From the NCBI GenBank assembly GCA_900546255.1, contig URCB01000047.1, forward strand, positions 1 through 12,697: a stretch of DNA of 12,697 nt. The letters are read 5' to 3'. This stretch comes from an uncultured Eubacteriales bacterium (GTDB taxonomy: Bacteria > Bacillota > Clostridia > Oscillospirales > Oscillospiraceae). Shown here piece after piece: positions 1 to 6,999 of the stretch. The position numbers and the translations under genes were made by a program. The number at the start of each line of letters is the position of its first letter. The first letter of the stretch is position 1. The notes under the pieces are model-generated. The model searched no databases and was not told the origin of the DNA. It worked only from the letters and a program-made list of their open reading frames with translations.

Positions 1-1087
1 CCTTGACCACCTCGATGATGGGCAGGCCGAACTTCTTGGCAAACTCCCAGTCGCGCTGGTCGTGGCCGGGCACGCCCATGACGATGCCGGTGCCGTAGCC
101 CATGAGGACGTAGTCGGAGACAAACAGGGGCACCTGCTTGCCGCTGGCGGGGTTGATGGCCTCAATGCCCTCCAGGCGGACGCCGGTCTTTTCCTTGTTC
201 AGCTCACCGCGCTCAAAGTCGGACTTGTGGGCCGCCTCGTCAATATAGGCTGCCACGGCGTCCCAGTTTTTGATCTGATTCTTCCACTGCTGCAGATAGG
301 GATGCTCCGGGGAGATGACCATGTAGGTGACGCCGAAGAGGGTATCGCAGCGGGTGGTGTAAACCGTCAGCTTGTCGCCGTTGGTGGCGGTGAAGTCCAC
401 CTCCGTGCCCTCGGACCGGCCGATCCAGTTGCGCTGCTGGATCTTCACCCGCTCGATATAGTCCACATCCTCCAGGTCGTCCAGCAGGCGCTGGGCATAG
501 GCGGTAATCTTCAGCATCCACTGGCTCTTTTCCTTGCGGATGACCTCGCTGCCGCAGCGCTCGCAAACGCCGTTGACCACCTCCTCATTGGCCAGCACGC
601 ACTTGCAGCTGGTGCACCAATTCACGGGCATGGTGGTCTTGTAGGCCAGGCCCTTCTTGAACATCTGCAAAAAGATCCACTGGGTCCACTTGTAGTAGTT
701 GGGGTCCGTGGTGTCCACCACCCGGTCCCAGTCAAAGGAGTAGCCCAGCATCTTCAGCTGGTTGGTGAAGTTCTGGATGTTATCGTGGGTCACCTTGGCG
801 GGGTGAATGTGGTTCTTAATGGCGTAGTTCTCCGTGGGCAGGCCGAAGGCGTCGTACCCCATGGGGAAGAGGACGTTGTACCCGTCCATCCGGCGCTTCC
901 GGGCCACCACGTCCATGGCGGTGTAAGGCCGGGCGTGGCCCACGTGGAGGCCCTGGCCGGAGGGGTAGGGGAACTCCACCAGGGCATAGAACTTGGGCTT
1001 GCTGTCCCCGGTGACGGCGTGGTAGCAGTTTTCCTTAGCCCAGCGGTCCTGCCATTTGCGTTCAATGCGGTTAAACTCGTATTTCAA
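1..1087 (-). CDS. leuS: Leucyl-tRNA synthetase, N-terminal part (runs off the window)
   Basis: Cytoplasmic class I aminoacyl-tRNA synthetase that charges tRNA-Leu with leucine. About 362 residues are visible, a bit under half of a typical bacterial LeuS. The protein begins [16 protein letters not shown]. The HIGH-type ATP motif is HVGH at residues 48-51, inside [16 protein letters not shown]. Two Cys pairs at about 158/161 and 175/178 (WCTSC and CERC) form the expected zinc knuckle. The CP1 editing domain starts with TTRCDTLFG near 244 and contains [19 protein letters not shown] near the left edge. The KMSKS loop lies outside the window. I place the start at a TTG (1085-1087), with AGGAAG about 10 nt upstream. 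A GTG in the same frame at 1094-1096 sits almost on top of that ribosome binding site and is less likely. The gene follows rsfS by 50 nt, so it is probably the tail of the smc operon. Confidence 0.96.
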   Translation of the reverse strand, partial: MKYEFNRIERKWQDRWAKENCYHAVTGDSKPKFYALVEFPYPSGQGLHVGHARPYTAMDVVARKRRMDGYNVLFPMGYDAFGLPTENYAIKNHIHPAKVTHDNIQNFTNQLKMLGYSFDWDRVVDTTDPNYYKWTQWIFLQMFKKGLAYKTTMPVNWCTSCKCVLANEEVVNGVCERCGSEVIRKEKSQWMLKITAYAQRLLDDLEDVDYIERVKIQQRNWIGRSEGTEVDFTATNGDKLTVYTTRCDTLFGVTYMVISPEHPYLQQWKNQIKNWDAVAAYIDEAAHKSDFERGELNKEKTGVRLEGIEAINPASGKQVPLFVSDYVLMGYGTGIVMGVPGHDQRDWEFAKKFGLPIIEVVK

Positions 1088-1137
1088 TCTGATCACACTT
1101 CCTGTTTCTCGAAATCAAGGGTTGGGGGTTGCGGGGG

Positions 1138-1500
1138 TCAGGGTTGGGGCTGGAGGATGTCGGTGAGGTCCACCTCCACCGCGTCCTGCCACAGACGGTC
1201 CAGGTCGTAAAAGGCCCGGGCCTCGGTGTCGAACAGGTGGACCACCACGTCGCCGTAATCCTGGAGGATCCAGGTGCCCCCCCGGTGGCCTTCGATGTGG
1301 TGGGGGAGGATCCCCGCCTCCTTCATGGCCTTCTCCCCTGCGTCGGCCAGGGCCTTGAGCTGGGGCGCGGAGGTCCCGGTGCACAGAACGAAGTAGTCTG
1401 CTAGGGTGGTAACGTTGTTGATTTCCAGTACCCGAATGTTTTTCCCCTTCTTGCTGTCCAGGGCGCGGGCCAGCGTCAGGGCCATCTCTCTCGGTGTCAT
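1138..1500 (-). CDS. rsfS: Ribosomal silencing factor RsfS
   Basis: A 120-residue cytoplasmic protein of the RsfS/Iojap/YbeB family. The family binds ribosomal protein uL14 on the large subunit and blocks joining of the small subunit when nutrients are short. Family features seen here are the N-terminal MTPREMALTLARALDSKKG, then ADYFVLCTGTS at 34-44, GHRGGTWILQDYGDVVVHLF at 71-90 and FYDLDRLW at 97-104. The length is normal for the family. The ATG at 1498-1500 is preceded by AAAGGA at a suitable distance. The usual Firmicutes neighbours nadD and yqeK are upstream, but an LCP gene is inserted between them and rsfS, an order I recall from other Clostridia. Confidence 0.96.
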   Translation of the reverse strand: MTPREMALTLARALDSKKGKNIRVLEINNVTTLADYFVLCTGTSAPQLKALADAGEKAMKEAGILPHHIEGHRGGTWILQDYGDVVVHLFDTEARAFYDLDRLWQDAVEVDLTDILQPQP

Positions 1501-1520
1501 AGCTGTTTCCTTTCTTGCCG

Positions 1521-1537
1521 CCGGGCCCTTGGCCCGG
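1521..1537 (-). other. GC-only hairpin between the LCP gene and rsfS
   Basis: In the 42-nt gap the message can form a 7-bp stem CCGGGCC/GGCCCGG with a 3-nt loop, just upstream of the rsfS ribosome binding site. No U-tract follows, so it is not an ordinary intrinsic terminator. It could slow exonucleases, tune rsfS translation, or do nothing. The stem is seen directly; any role is inference. Confidence 0.4.
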
Positions 1538-1542
1538 GCAGG

Positions 1543-3141
1543 TTATTCTGTTGTGCCCCCGCTCTGCGTTTCGGCAGAGCTCTCCTCCGTCGTTCCCTCT
1601 ACGGGGAGGTTGTTGACGGTGGTGTCATAGATCACGTGCTGCATATCCGAAGTGATCTCCGCCTGATACGGGTTCAGATAGGTGTTCACCAGTTCCAGCA
1701 GGGCACTGGAGTTGACGAAGACGTAGGACTGGTAGTTCTGATAGGTCTGGCTCCACAAGGTGCCGGTATAGTCCCCAGGCAGGTTGTGGAAACGGATCTC
1801 CGTGTCCCCTGCCAGCAGGAACTGCTCCCCAAACCAGATCATCTCGCCGTAGTTCAGGTTGCTCTCCAAGTTGCGGTTCATGATGTCCACAATGTCCCCG
1901 ATCTTGGTGATGGTGCCCAGGCTGAGCATCTCCTGGGCCAAAGCCTGGAGGAAGGAATGCTGGACCGAAACCCGGCCCACATCGCCCACAGAGAGGTTTT
2001 CCCCGCTGTTGTTCTTCCGCCAGCGGAGCACCTTCACTGCGTCCTCCCCGCTCAGGTGCTGCATCCCCGCCTGGAAGTGGATGGACAAGTCCTGGGAGGG
2101 GTCATCGTAATCCATGTTGTAGGGGACATTATAGTCCACGCCGCCGATGGCGTCTACCAGTTCCGCCACAGCATCCAATTCCACGACAAAGTAGTAGTCC
2201 GGGACGTATCCGATGAGGTTCTTCACCTGCTGCTGGACCCCTTCCATCCCTTGGTTGTTGTAGACGGAATTGATTTTCTTGATCTCCCATGGCACGTCCA
2301 CCAGGGTGTCCCGGTAGATGCTCAGCACGTCTAGGGTGGCATTCTTCACGTCGTAGCAGCCTACCATGATGGTGTCGGTGTTGCCGCCGCCGCCATCGTC
2401 CCGGCCCACCAGGAGGAAGGTGTACACCCCATCTCTCCGGCCGGCGCCTAGGACGCCGGGGTCGGTACCCTGAGAGGTCTCCTGGGAAGGGATCTCCGGG
2501 GGGCGCACATAGATCTGGTGGATGATCACCCCTGCGGCCACCAGGGCCAGCAGAACGATGAGTACAATGAGGAGAACCTTCCTCCGCCGGCGCTTTCGGG
2601 GGGGCTGGCCGCCCCCTGGGTCCAGGCTGTCCCCCTTTCGTCCTCTGCGGGGGGGCTGGGCGCCCCGCTTCCGGGGGACGCCCTCTTCACCTGCACTCTG
2701 GCGGGAGACAATGGGCTGCCAGGCATCCTCTTCCTCCTCCCGGTACCGGTGGTTCTGGAGGGGTTCCTCTGGGTCCTCTGCCCAGTCGGTCTCTTCGGGG
2801 AACGCCTCCGGCGGGGGCGCTGCCCGCCGCCGGGTGGAGGGCGGCTTGGGCCAGGGATCGTCCCACAGGTCCTCCTGGACCTGCTGGCGGGTTTCCTCCT
2901 CCCAGTCCTCTTCCTGGGCGGGTTCCGGCCGGCCGGGGTGGTCCCGGTCGTACAGCCGGTCTCGGGGGTCCTCCCAAAAGGCCTGGCGGTAATCCTCTGG
3001 CATGGCGTTTTGCTCTTCATAGATCCGGGAATAGACCCCTCTCTGGGCCTCCCGGTAGGCTTGTTCCTGTTTGCGCTGGCGGGAGCGGACTTCCTTTTCT
3101 CTCTGCATTCTCTCTTCCTGGGAAAAGGATCGATCTCTCAC
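1543..3141 (-). CDS. LytR-CpsA-Psr (LCP) family wall-polymer ligase with a long cytoplasmic N-terminus
   Basis: A 532-residue single-pass membrane protein. LCP enzymes transfer undecaprenyl-linked glycopolymers such as teichoic acids or capsule onto peptidoglycan outside the cell. Residues 1-187 are very charged and low in complexity (Arg, Glu, Gln, Pro, Trp), ending in a basic PRKRRRRK stop. The membrane helix is about 189-208. The LCP domain runs from about 236 to 405. It shows FLLVGRDD (242-249), NTDTIMV (254-260), the core SIYRDTLVDVP (274-284), KINSVYNNQG (289-298), LVDAIGGVDYNVP (328-340), HLSGEDAVKVLRWRKNN (362-378) and GDVGR (386-390). The tail after 505 is Ser/Thr/Glu-rich. The start is a GTG overlapping the upstream stop as GTGA, with AAGGAGG 8 nt before it. 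An internal ATG at codon 12 has less support. The family RQQ after GDVGR reads VQH, a mild deviation. Confidence 0.92.
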   Translation of the reverse strand: MRDRSFSQEERMQREKEVRSRQRKQEQAYREAQRGVYSRIYEEQNAMPEDYRQAFWEDPRDRLYDRDHPGRPEPAQEEDWEEETRQQVQEDLWDDPWPKPPSTRRRAAPPPEAFPEETDWAEDPEEPLQNHRYREEEEDAWQPIVSRQSAGEEGVPRKRGAQPPRRGRKGDSLDPGGGQPPRKRRRRKVLLIVLIVLLALVAAGVIIHQIYVRPPEIPSQETSQGTDPGVLGAGRRDGVYTFLLVGRDDGGGGNTDTIMVGCYDVKNATLDVLSIYRDTLVDVPWEIKKINSVYNNQGMEGVQQQVKNLIGYVPDYYFVVELDAVAELVDAIGGVDYNVPYNMDYDDPSQDLSIHFQAGMQHLSGEDAVKVLRWRKNNSGENLSVGDVGRVSVQHSFLQALAQEMLSLGTITKIGDIVDIMNRNLESNLNYGEMIWFGEQFLLAGDTEIRFHNLPGDYTGTLWSQTYQNYQSYVFVNSSALLELVNTYLNPYQAEITSDMQHVIYDTTVNNLPVEGTTEESSAETQSGGTTE

Positions 3142-4346
3142 CGCGTTTTCCTCCTTAGTTCTTCCAGAATGCCCAGGGTATCGGGATGGACGGGGACCCC
3201 TCTCTCTTCCAGGTCCTCGACGCTCATCTCCAGCCCTAGGATCATGGCCCGGTCCAGGTCCTCCCAGACCAGGCGGCGGAGCTCTTCCACCCCGTCAAAG
3301 TCCCGGGTGGGCTCCATGTAGTCGGCTAGGTAAAGGATCTTGTCAAAGGCCGTCATTCCTGGGCGGCCGGTGGTGTGGGAGAAGATGGCCTGGCACTCCT
3401 CCTCCGGCTCCCCAAATACATGGCGGGCCAGGGCGGCGGCAGACTTGGCGTGGAGGAGTTTGACCGAAACACACTCCAGCTCATCCAGGGCCACCCCGTA
3501 TTTTGTGCAGGTCTCCAGGTGCTGCTCCAAGGTCCAGTACTTGGTGCAGTCGTGGAGGATGGCTGCCCGGCGGGCTTTCTCCGGGGACAGGCCCCAGAAA
3601 GCGGCCAGGGCGGCGGCCGTCTCCTCCGTCCCTTTGATATGGGGCAGGCGCTTGGCCTGCACCATGGAGAAGGAGATGGCTCGGAGGTGCTTGTCGCTCA
3701 AGTGCTTTAGGTCGGCCTGGGTGCCGAAAAGTCCCTCTTTCAGGATGTATCCGTACACCGGCTCCCACAGATATTGGGCCGGGTCCACGTTGCCCCCTGT
3801 CCACTCTGAGGCCAGCATCCGCCGCAGGTCCCGGGAGGCGATCTCCCGCACCTCTGGCAGGGGGACCACCGTGGTGCGGGCGTGGTAGGTCTCCTCCAAG
3901 TACTGGCTCTGCTGGGCGAAGATCTCTTGGGTATCCTCCTGGCTGCGGGAGAAGGCCGCCACCCCGGCGTACTGGAAGATCCGCTCCGGCTGGTACCAGT
4001 TCTGGATGGTAAGGAACATGTCGGTTCCCATAAGCAGCCAGAGTTCATCCTCTGGAAAGGCCTCGTGGATGGCCTCCACCGTGTCGGCGGTGTAACTCTT
4101 CCCCTCCCGGCGCAGTTCCAGGTCAGAGGTCTCTGCCCGGGGGCCCAAGCCGTCGGCCATCAGGGCGGCCATGGCCAGCCGCTGCTGGGGGGAGGCAGCC
4201 TCCTCCGCCAGGTCCTTGTGAGGGGGCTCCCGGTCGGGAATGATGAGAAGGCGGTCCAGGTTCATCTGCGCCAGGGCAGCCCGGGCAGCCTCCATGTGCC
4301 CCAAGTGGGGCGGGTCAAAGGTTCCGCCATAGATTCCGATTTTCAT
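3138..4346 (-). CDS. nadD-yqeK: Fused nicotinate-nucleotide adenylyltransferase (NadD) and HD-domain Ap4A hydrolase (YqeK)
   Basis: One 402-residue frame holds two enzymes normally encoded by adjacent genes. Residues 1 to about 205 are NadD, which joins ATP and nicotinate mononucleotide to give deamido-NAD. The nucleotidyltransferase motif GGTFDPPHLGH is at 7-17, PPHKD at 41-45, LLMGTDMF at 104-111, and the ISSxxIR-like segment IASRDLRRML at 169-178. Residues from about 212 are YqeK, an HD-fold metal enzyme that splits diadenosine tetraphosphate symmetrically. Its likely metal ligands are H236, H265-D266 (ILHDCTK), H299, H324 (SHTTG) and D342 (YLADYMEPTRDF). Each half has close to full family length and no motif is lost, so both activities are plausible. 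The ATG at 4344-4346 has AGGTGG upstream. The stop overlaps the LCP start by 4 nt. The fusion could be real or reflect a sequence error at the junction, though the reading frame is smooth across it. Confidence 0.93.
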   Translation of the reverse strand: MKIGIYGGTFDPPHLGHMEAARAALAQMNLDRLLIIPDREPPHKDLAEEAASPQQRLAMAALMADGLGPRAETSDLELRREGKSYTADTVEAIHEAFPEDELWLLMGTDMFLTIQNWYQPERIFQYAGVAAFSRSQEDTQEIFAQQSQYLEETYHARTTVVPLPEVREIASRDLRRMLASEWTGGNVDPAQYLWEPVYGYILKEGLFGTQADLKHLSDKHLRAISFSMVQAKRLPHIKGTEETAAALAAFWGLSPEKARRAAILHDCTKYWTLEQHLETCTKYGVALDELECVSVKLLHAKSAAALARHVFGEPEEECQAIFSHTTGRPGMTAFDKILYLADYMEPTRDFDGVEELRRLVWEDLDRAMILGLEMSVEDLEERGVPVHPDTLGILEELRRKTR

Positions 4347-4371
4347 GACGTGATTCCACCTGCTTTCCCCG

Positions 4372-4701
4372 TTAGTTTGGGTTGGGTTTCTTCCGGTCTT
4401 TTACCAATACAATCTTGTCTTTCTTCTCTTTGCTGTGGCTTTCGCGATAGAGCACGAATTTGGTGCCGATCACCTGGACCGGCTCACTGCGGGTCAGCCG
4501 GGCCAGGGTCTGGCAGGCCTCCCGGGGGGTGAGCATGGCGCTCTCCAGCACCCGGCCTTTGATGAGTTCCCGGGCCTCCAGGGCCTCGTTGGCCTGCTGG
4601 ACCAGGTTGTCTCCGATGCCCTCCTTGCCGATTTGGAGGATGGTGTCCAGCCCGTTGGCCAGGCCCCGGAGCTGGGCTCTCTGCTTACTGGTCAGTTCCA
4701 T
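4372..4701 (-). CDS. yhbY: YhbY-family CRM-domain RNA-binding protein
   Basis: A 109-residue protein of the CRM (YhbY) family, which associates with pre-50S ribosomal particles and is thought to aid ribosome assembly. The N-terminus MELTSKQRAQLRGLANGL is the typical family start. The RNA-binding GKEGI loop (about 25-29) is followed by LVQQANEALEARELIKGRVL. A lysine-rich C-terminal tail (KEKKDKIVLVKDRKKPNPN) follows. I chose the ATG at 4699-4701 rather than an in-frame start 14 codons upstream: the upstream residues do not resemble the family, and GGAG lies about 10 nt before this ATG. The gene overlaps the end of rdgB by 17 nt and precedes nadD-yqeK by 25 nt, the usual Firmicutes order. Confidence 0.94.
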   Translation of the reverse strand: MELTSKQRAQLRGLANGLDTILQIGKEGIGDNLVQQANEALEARELIKGRVLESAMLTPREACQTLARLTRSEPVQVIGTKFVLYRESHSKEKKDKIVLVKDRKKPNPN

Positions 4702-5284
4702 GGCGTTGTCTCTCCCATTCCTTTTGAAATCCCGCCAGGGCACGGGCCCGGTGGGAGATCTGATTTTTCTCCGCAGGGGTCAGCTGGGCCATGGTCTTGC
4801 CCAGCTGGGGCAGGTAGAAGATGGGGTCATAGCCAAAGCCCCCGTCCCCGCTGGGCCCCTGGGCCAGGATGCCGGGGCACTCCCCCCGGGCCATCACCTC
4901 GCCCCCGTCGGGGAAGGCGCAGCAGATGACGCTGACGAACTTGCAGGCCCGGTTGCTCTCCCCTGCCATGTTTTTCAGCAGGAGCTGCCACCGGCCCGTG
5001 TCGTCCAGCCCCGGGCCGCCGTACCGGGCGGAGTAGACCCCAGGGTCGCCCCCCAGGGCGTCCACCATGAGGCCGGAGTCATCGGCGATGGCGGGCAGGC
5101 CGGTGGCCTGCATCACCGCCTGGGCCTTGATGCGGGCGTTCTCCTCAAAGGTGGTGCCCGTCTCTTCGGGCTCCAAGTCCACCCCCACCTCGGCCTGGGA
5201 GAGGACCTCCACCCCCATCTGGGAGAGGATGGCCTTCATCTCCACCATCTTCTTCTGGTTATGGCTGGCTAAAACGACTTTCAT
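4685..5284 (-). CDS. rdgB: XTP/dITP pyrophosphatase (RdgB/HAM1 family)
   Basis: A 199-residue cytoplasmic house-cleaning enzyme that hydrolyses non-canonical purine triphosphates (dITP, ITP, XTP) to monophosphate and pyrophosphate, keeping them out of DNA and RNA. Motifs seen: VLASHNQKKMVEM at 4-16 (family T/SxNxxK), TTFEENARIKA at 44-54, ADDSGLMVDALGGDPGVYSA at 68-87 with the catalytic Asp pair, GFGYDPIF at 149-156 and SHRARAL at 177-183. The length is normal. The start is the ATG at 5282-5284, which overlaps the rph stop as ATGA and has AAGGAGGGG just upstream. A longer reading upstream of this ATG would add 21 unrelated residues inside rph. Pairing of rph with rdgB is common in bacteria. 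Confidence 0.96.
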   Translation of the reverse strand: MKVVLASHNQKKMVEMKAILSQMGVEVLSQAEVGVDLEPEETGTTFEENARIKAQAVMQATGLPAIADDSGLMVDALGGDPGVYSARYGGPGLDDTGRWQLLLKNMAGESNRACKFVSVICCAFPDGGEVMARGECPGILAQGPSGDGGFGYDPIFYLPQLGKTMAQLTPAEKNQISHRARALAGFQKEWERQRHGTDQ

Positions 5285-6006
5285 GCGTCCCCTCCTTCCA
5301 ACACGGCTTTCTGGATGGCCTGGATCTCCCGGATGCCCTTGGCGCACAGGTCTACCAGCTGCCGCTGCTCGGCAATGGTGAAGGCCCGGCCCTCGCCGGT
5401 GCCCTGGAGCTCGATGATCTCCCCTTCGTGGTTCATCACGCAGTTGAGGTCCACCATGGCGGAGGAATCCTCCTCATAGCACAGGTCCAGCATGGGCACA
5501 TCGTCCACAATCCCCGCGGACACGGCAGCCACGCAGGTGGTGATGGGCATCTCAGGGATCACCCCCTCCTCCACCAGCTTCCAGCAAGCGTAGGACAGGG
5601 CCACAAAGCCCCCGGTCACCGAGGCGGTGCGGGTGCCTCCGTCCCCCTGGAGGACGTCACAGTCGATGGTGATGGTGCGCTCCCCCAGCTTTTTCAGGTC
5701 CACTGCCGCCCGGAGGGCCCGGCCCACCAGGCGCTGGATCTCCGCCGACCGGGGGGAGAGTTTCCCCTTCGAGATGTCCCGGCGGCTGCGCTCCCGGTTG
5801 GCCCGGGGGAGCATGGAGTACTCCGCCGTCACCCATCCCTCCCCTTCGGGGACGTGGGGGGGTGTCCGCTCCTCCACGCTGGCGGTGCACAGCACGTGGG
5901 TGTTGCCACAGCGGATGAGGCAGCTGCCCTCCGCGAACCGGTTGATGCCAGGGAGGATCTCCACCGGCCGCAGCTGGTCGTTTTCTCTTCCGTCTATCCG
6001 AGCCAT
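5281..6006 (-). CDS. rph: Ribonuclease PH
   Basis: A 241-residue phosphorolytic 3'-to-5' exoribonuclease that trims tRNA precursors and takes part in RNA quality control; the family forms hexameric rings. Motifs seen: RPVEILPG at 13-20, the basic RNA-contact segment EYSMLPRANRERSRRD at 62-77, RSAEIQRLVGRALRA at 86-100, the phosphate-binding GDGGTRTASVTGG at 121-133, and EEDSSAMVDLN at 178-188 with the conserved Asp residues D180 and D186. The length matches the family (about 240). The ATG at 6004-6006 follows AAAGGAG at good spacing. The gene lies 98 nt after ftsY, the largest gap in the operon, and its stop overlaps the next start. Confidence 0.97.
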   Translation of the reverse strand: MARIDGRENDQLRPVEILPGINRFAEGSCLIRCGNTHVLCTASVEERTPPHVPEGEGWVTAEYSMLPRANRERSRRDISKGKLSPRSAEIQRLVGRALRAAVDLKKLGERTITIDCDVLQGDGGTRTASVTGGFVALSYACWKLVEEGVIPEMPITTCVAAVSAGIVDDVPMLDLCYEEDSSAMVDLNCVMNHEGEIIELQGTGEGRAFTIAEQRQLVDLCAKGIREIQAIQKAVLEGGDA

Positions 6007-6026
6007 CGTTTGCTCCTTTCCGTTCG

Positions 6027-6044
6027 CCCCCGGCTTGCCGGGGG
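6027..6044 (-). other. GC-rich hairpin in the rph leader
   Basis: Within the 98-nt ftsY-rph gap there is an 18-nt perfect palindrome, CCCCCGGC plus its complement, best drawn as a 7-bp stem with a 4-nt loop. In the direction of transcription no U-run follows it and the rph ribosome binding site is only about 10 nt downstream. It may be an RNA-stabilising or processing element, or a partial attenuator. I saw no convincing promoter in the rest of this gap. Confidence 0.4.
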
Positions 6045-6104
6045 ATCTTTGGTTTCTCTTTGGGTCTACGGTAACGTTCTATGCAGTCACGGGTTTTGAT
6101 TCCC

Positions 6105-6971
6105 TCAAATCAGGGCGTTGACGAAGGCCACCGGGTCAAAGGGCTGGAGATCGTCGATCCCCTCGCCCAGGCCCACAAACTTCACGGGAACCCCCATCTC
6201 CTTGGCGATGGCCACCACCACGCCGCCCTTGGCGGTGCCGTCCAGCTTGGTCAGGACGATGCCGGTGATGCCGGCACTCTCCCCAAACTGCTTGGCCTGG
6301 ATCAGGCCGTTCTGCCCGGTGGTGGCGTCCAGCACCAGCAGGACCTCCTTGGAGCTCTTCTCCCCCTCCCGGTCGATGACCCGGCGGATCTTGTTCAGCT
6401 CGTTCATCAGGTTCTGCTTGTTGTGCAGCCGGCCGGCGGTGTCCACCAGCACCACGTCTACCCGGCGGGCCCGGGCGGCGTTCATGGCGTCAAAGACCAC
6501 AGCGGCGGGGTCAGACCCCTCCTCGTGGCGGACGATCTCCACCTGGGCCCGGTCAGCCCATATGGCCAACTGGTCGGCCGCGGCGGCCCGGAAGGTGTCC
6601 CCGGCGGCCAGGAGGACCCGGTTGCCCGCCTGCTTCAACTGGTGGGCCAGCTTGCCGATGGTGGTGGTCTTGCCCACCCCGTTGACCCCGATCATCAGGA
6701 GGACGGCGGGCTTCTCGGTGAGGTCCAGGGCGGGGTCCCCCACGTCCAGGGTCTCCACCAGGATCTCCCGCAGACAGGCCTTCACCTCCTCGGGGTCCTT
6801 GATCTTATTGGCCTTCACCCGCTCCCGGAGGGTGTCCACCGCCTCGGTGGAGGTGTCCACCCCCATGTCGGAGAGGATGAGGGCCTCCTCCAGCTCCTCG
6901 AAGAAGTCCTCGTCGATGGAGAACAGGCCGGAGAAAATATTCAGCTTCTTGATTTTATCAAACAATCCCAT
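6105..6971 (-). CDS. ftsY: Signal recognition particle receptor FtsY
   Basis: A 288-residue SRP-type GTPase. FtsY docks the Ffh/4.5S RNA-ribosome complex at the membrane for co-translational insertion of membrane proteins. The NG domain is complete: an N-domain helical bundle (residues 1 to about 85), G1 P-loop GVNGVGKTTT at 95-104, DTFRAAAADQL at 125-135, G3 DTAGR at 177-181, G4 TKLD at 241-244 and GLGEGIDDL at 267-275. The acidic A domain of Proteobacteria is absent, as usual in Firmicutes, so the amphipathic N-terminus (MGLFDKIKKLNIF) probably contacts the membrane. The ATG at 6969-6971 has GGAGG just upstream, and the gap after smc is 28 nt. Confidence 0.97.
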   Translation of the reverse strand: MGLFDKIKKLNIFSGLFSIDEDFFEELEEALILSDMGVDTSTEAVDTLRERVKANKIKDPEEVKACLREILVETLDVGDPALDLTEKPAVLLMIGVNGVGKTTTIGKLAHQLKQAGNRVLLAAGDTFRAAAADQLAIWADRAQVEIVRHEEGSDPAAVVFDAMNAARARRVDVVLVDTAGRLHNKQNLMNELNKIRRVIDREGEKSSKEVLLVLDATTGQNGLIQAKQFGESAGITGIVLTKLDGTAKGGVVVAIAKEMGVPVKFVGLGEGIDDLQPFDPVAFVNALI

Positions 6972-6999
6972 GGGAAACCTCCACAGTCTTCTGTCGTGC

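Noticed and set aside
4702..5347. Longer N-termini for yhbY (to 4743) and rdgB (to 5347)
   Set aside because: The added residues do not match the families. The shorter starts have ribosome binding sites, and for rdgB an ATGA overlap with rph.
6027..6044. Terminator between ftsY and rph
   Set aside because: No U-run follows the stem in the direction of transcription, and the rph ribosome binding site is immediately downstream.
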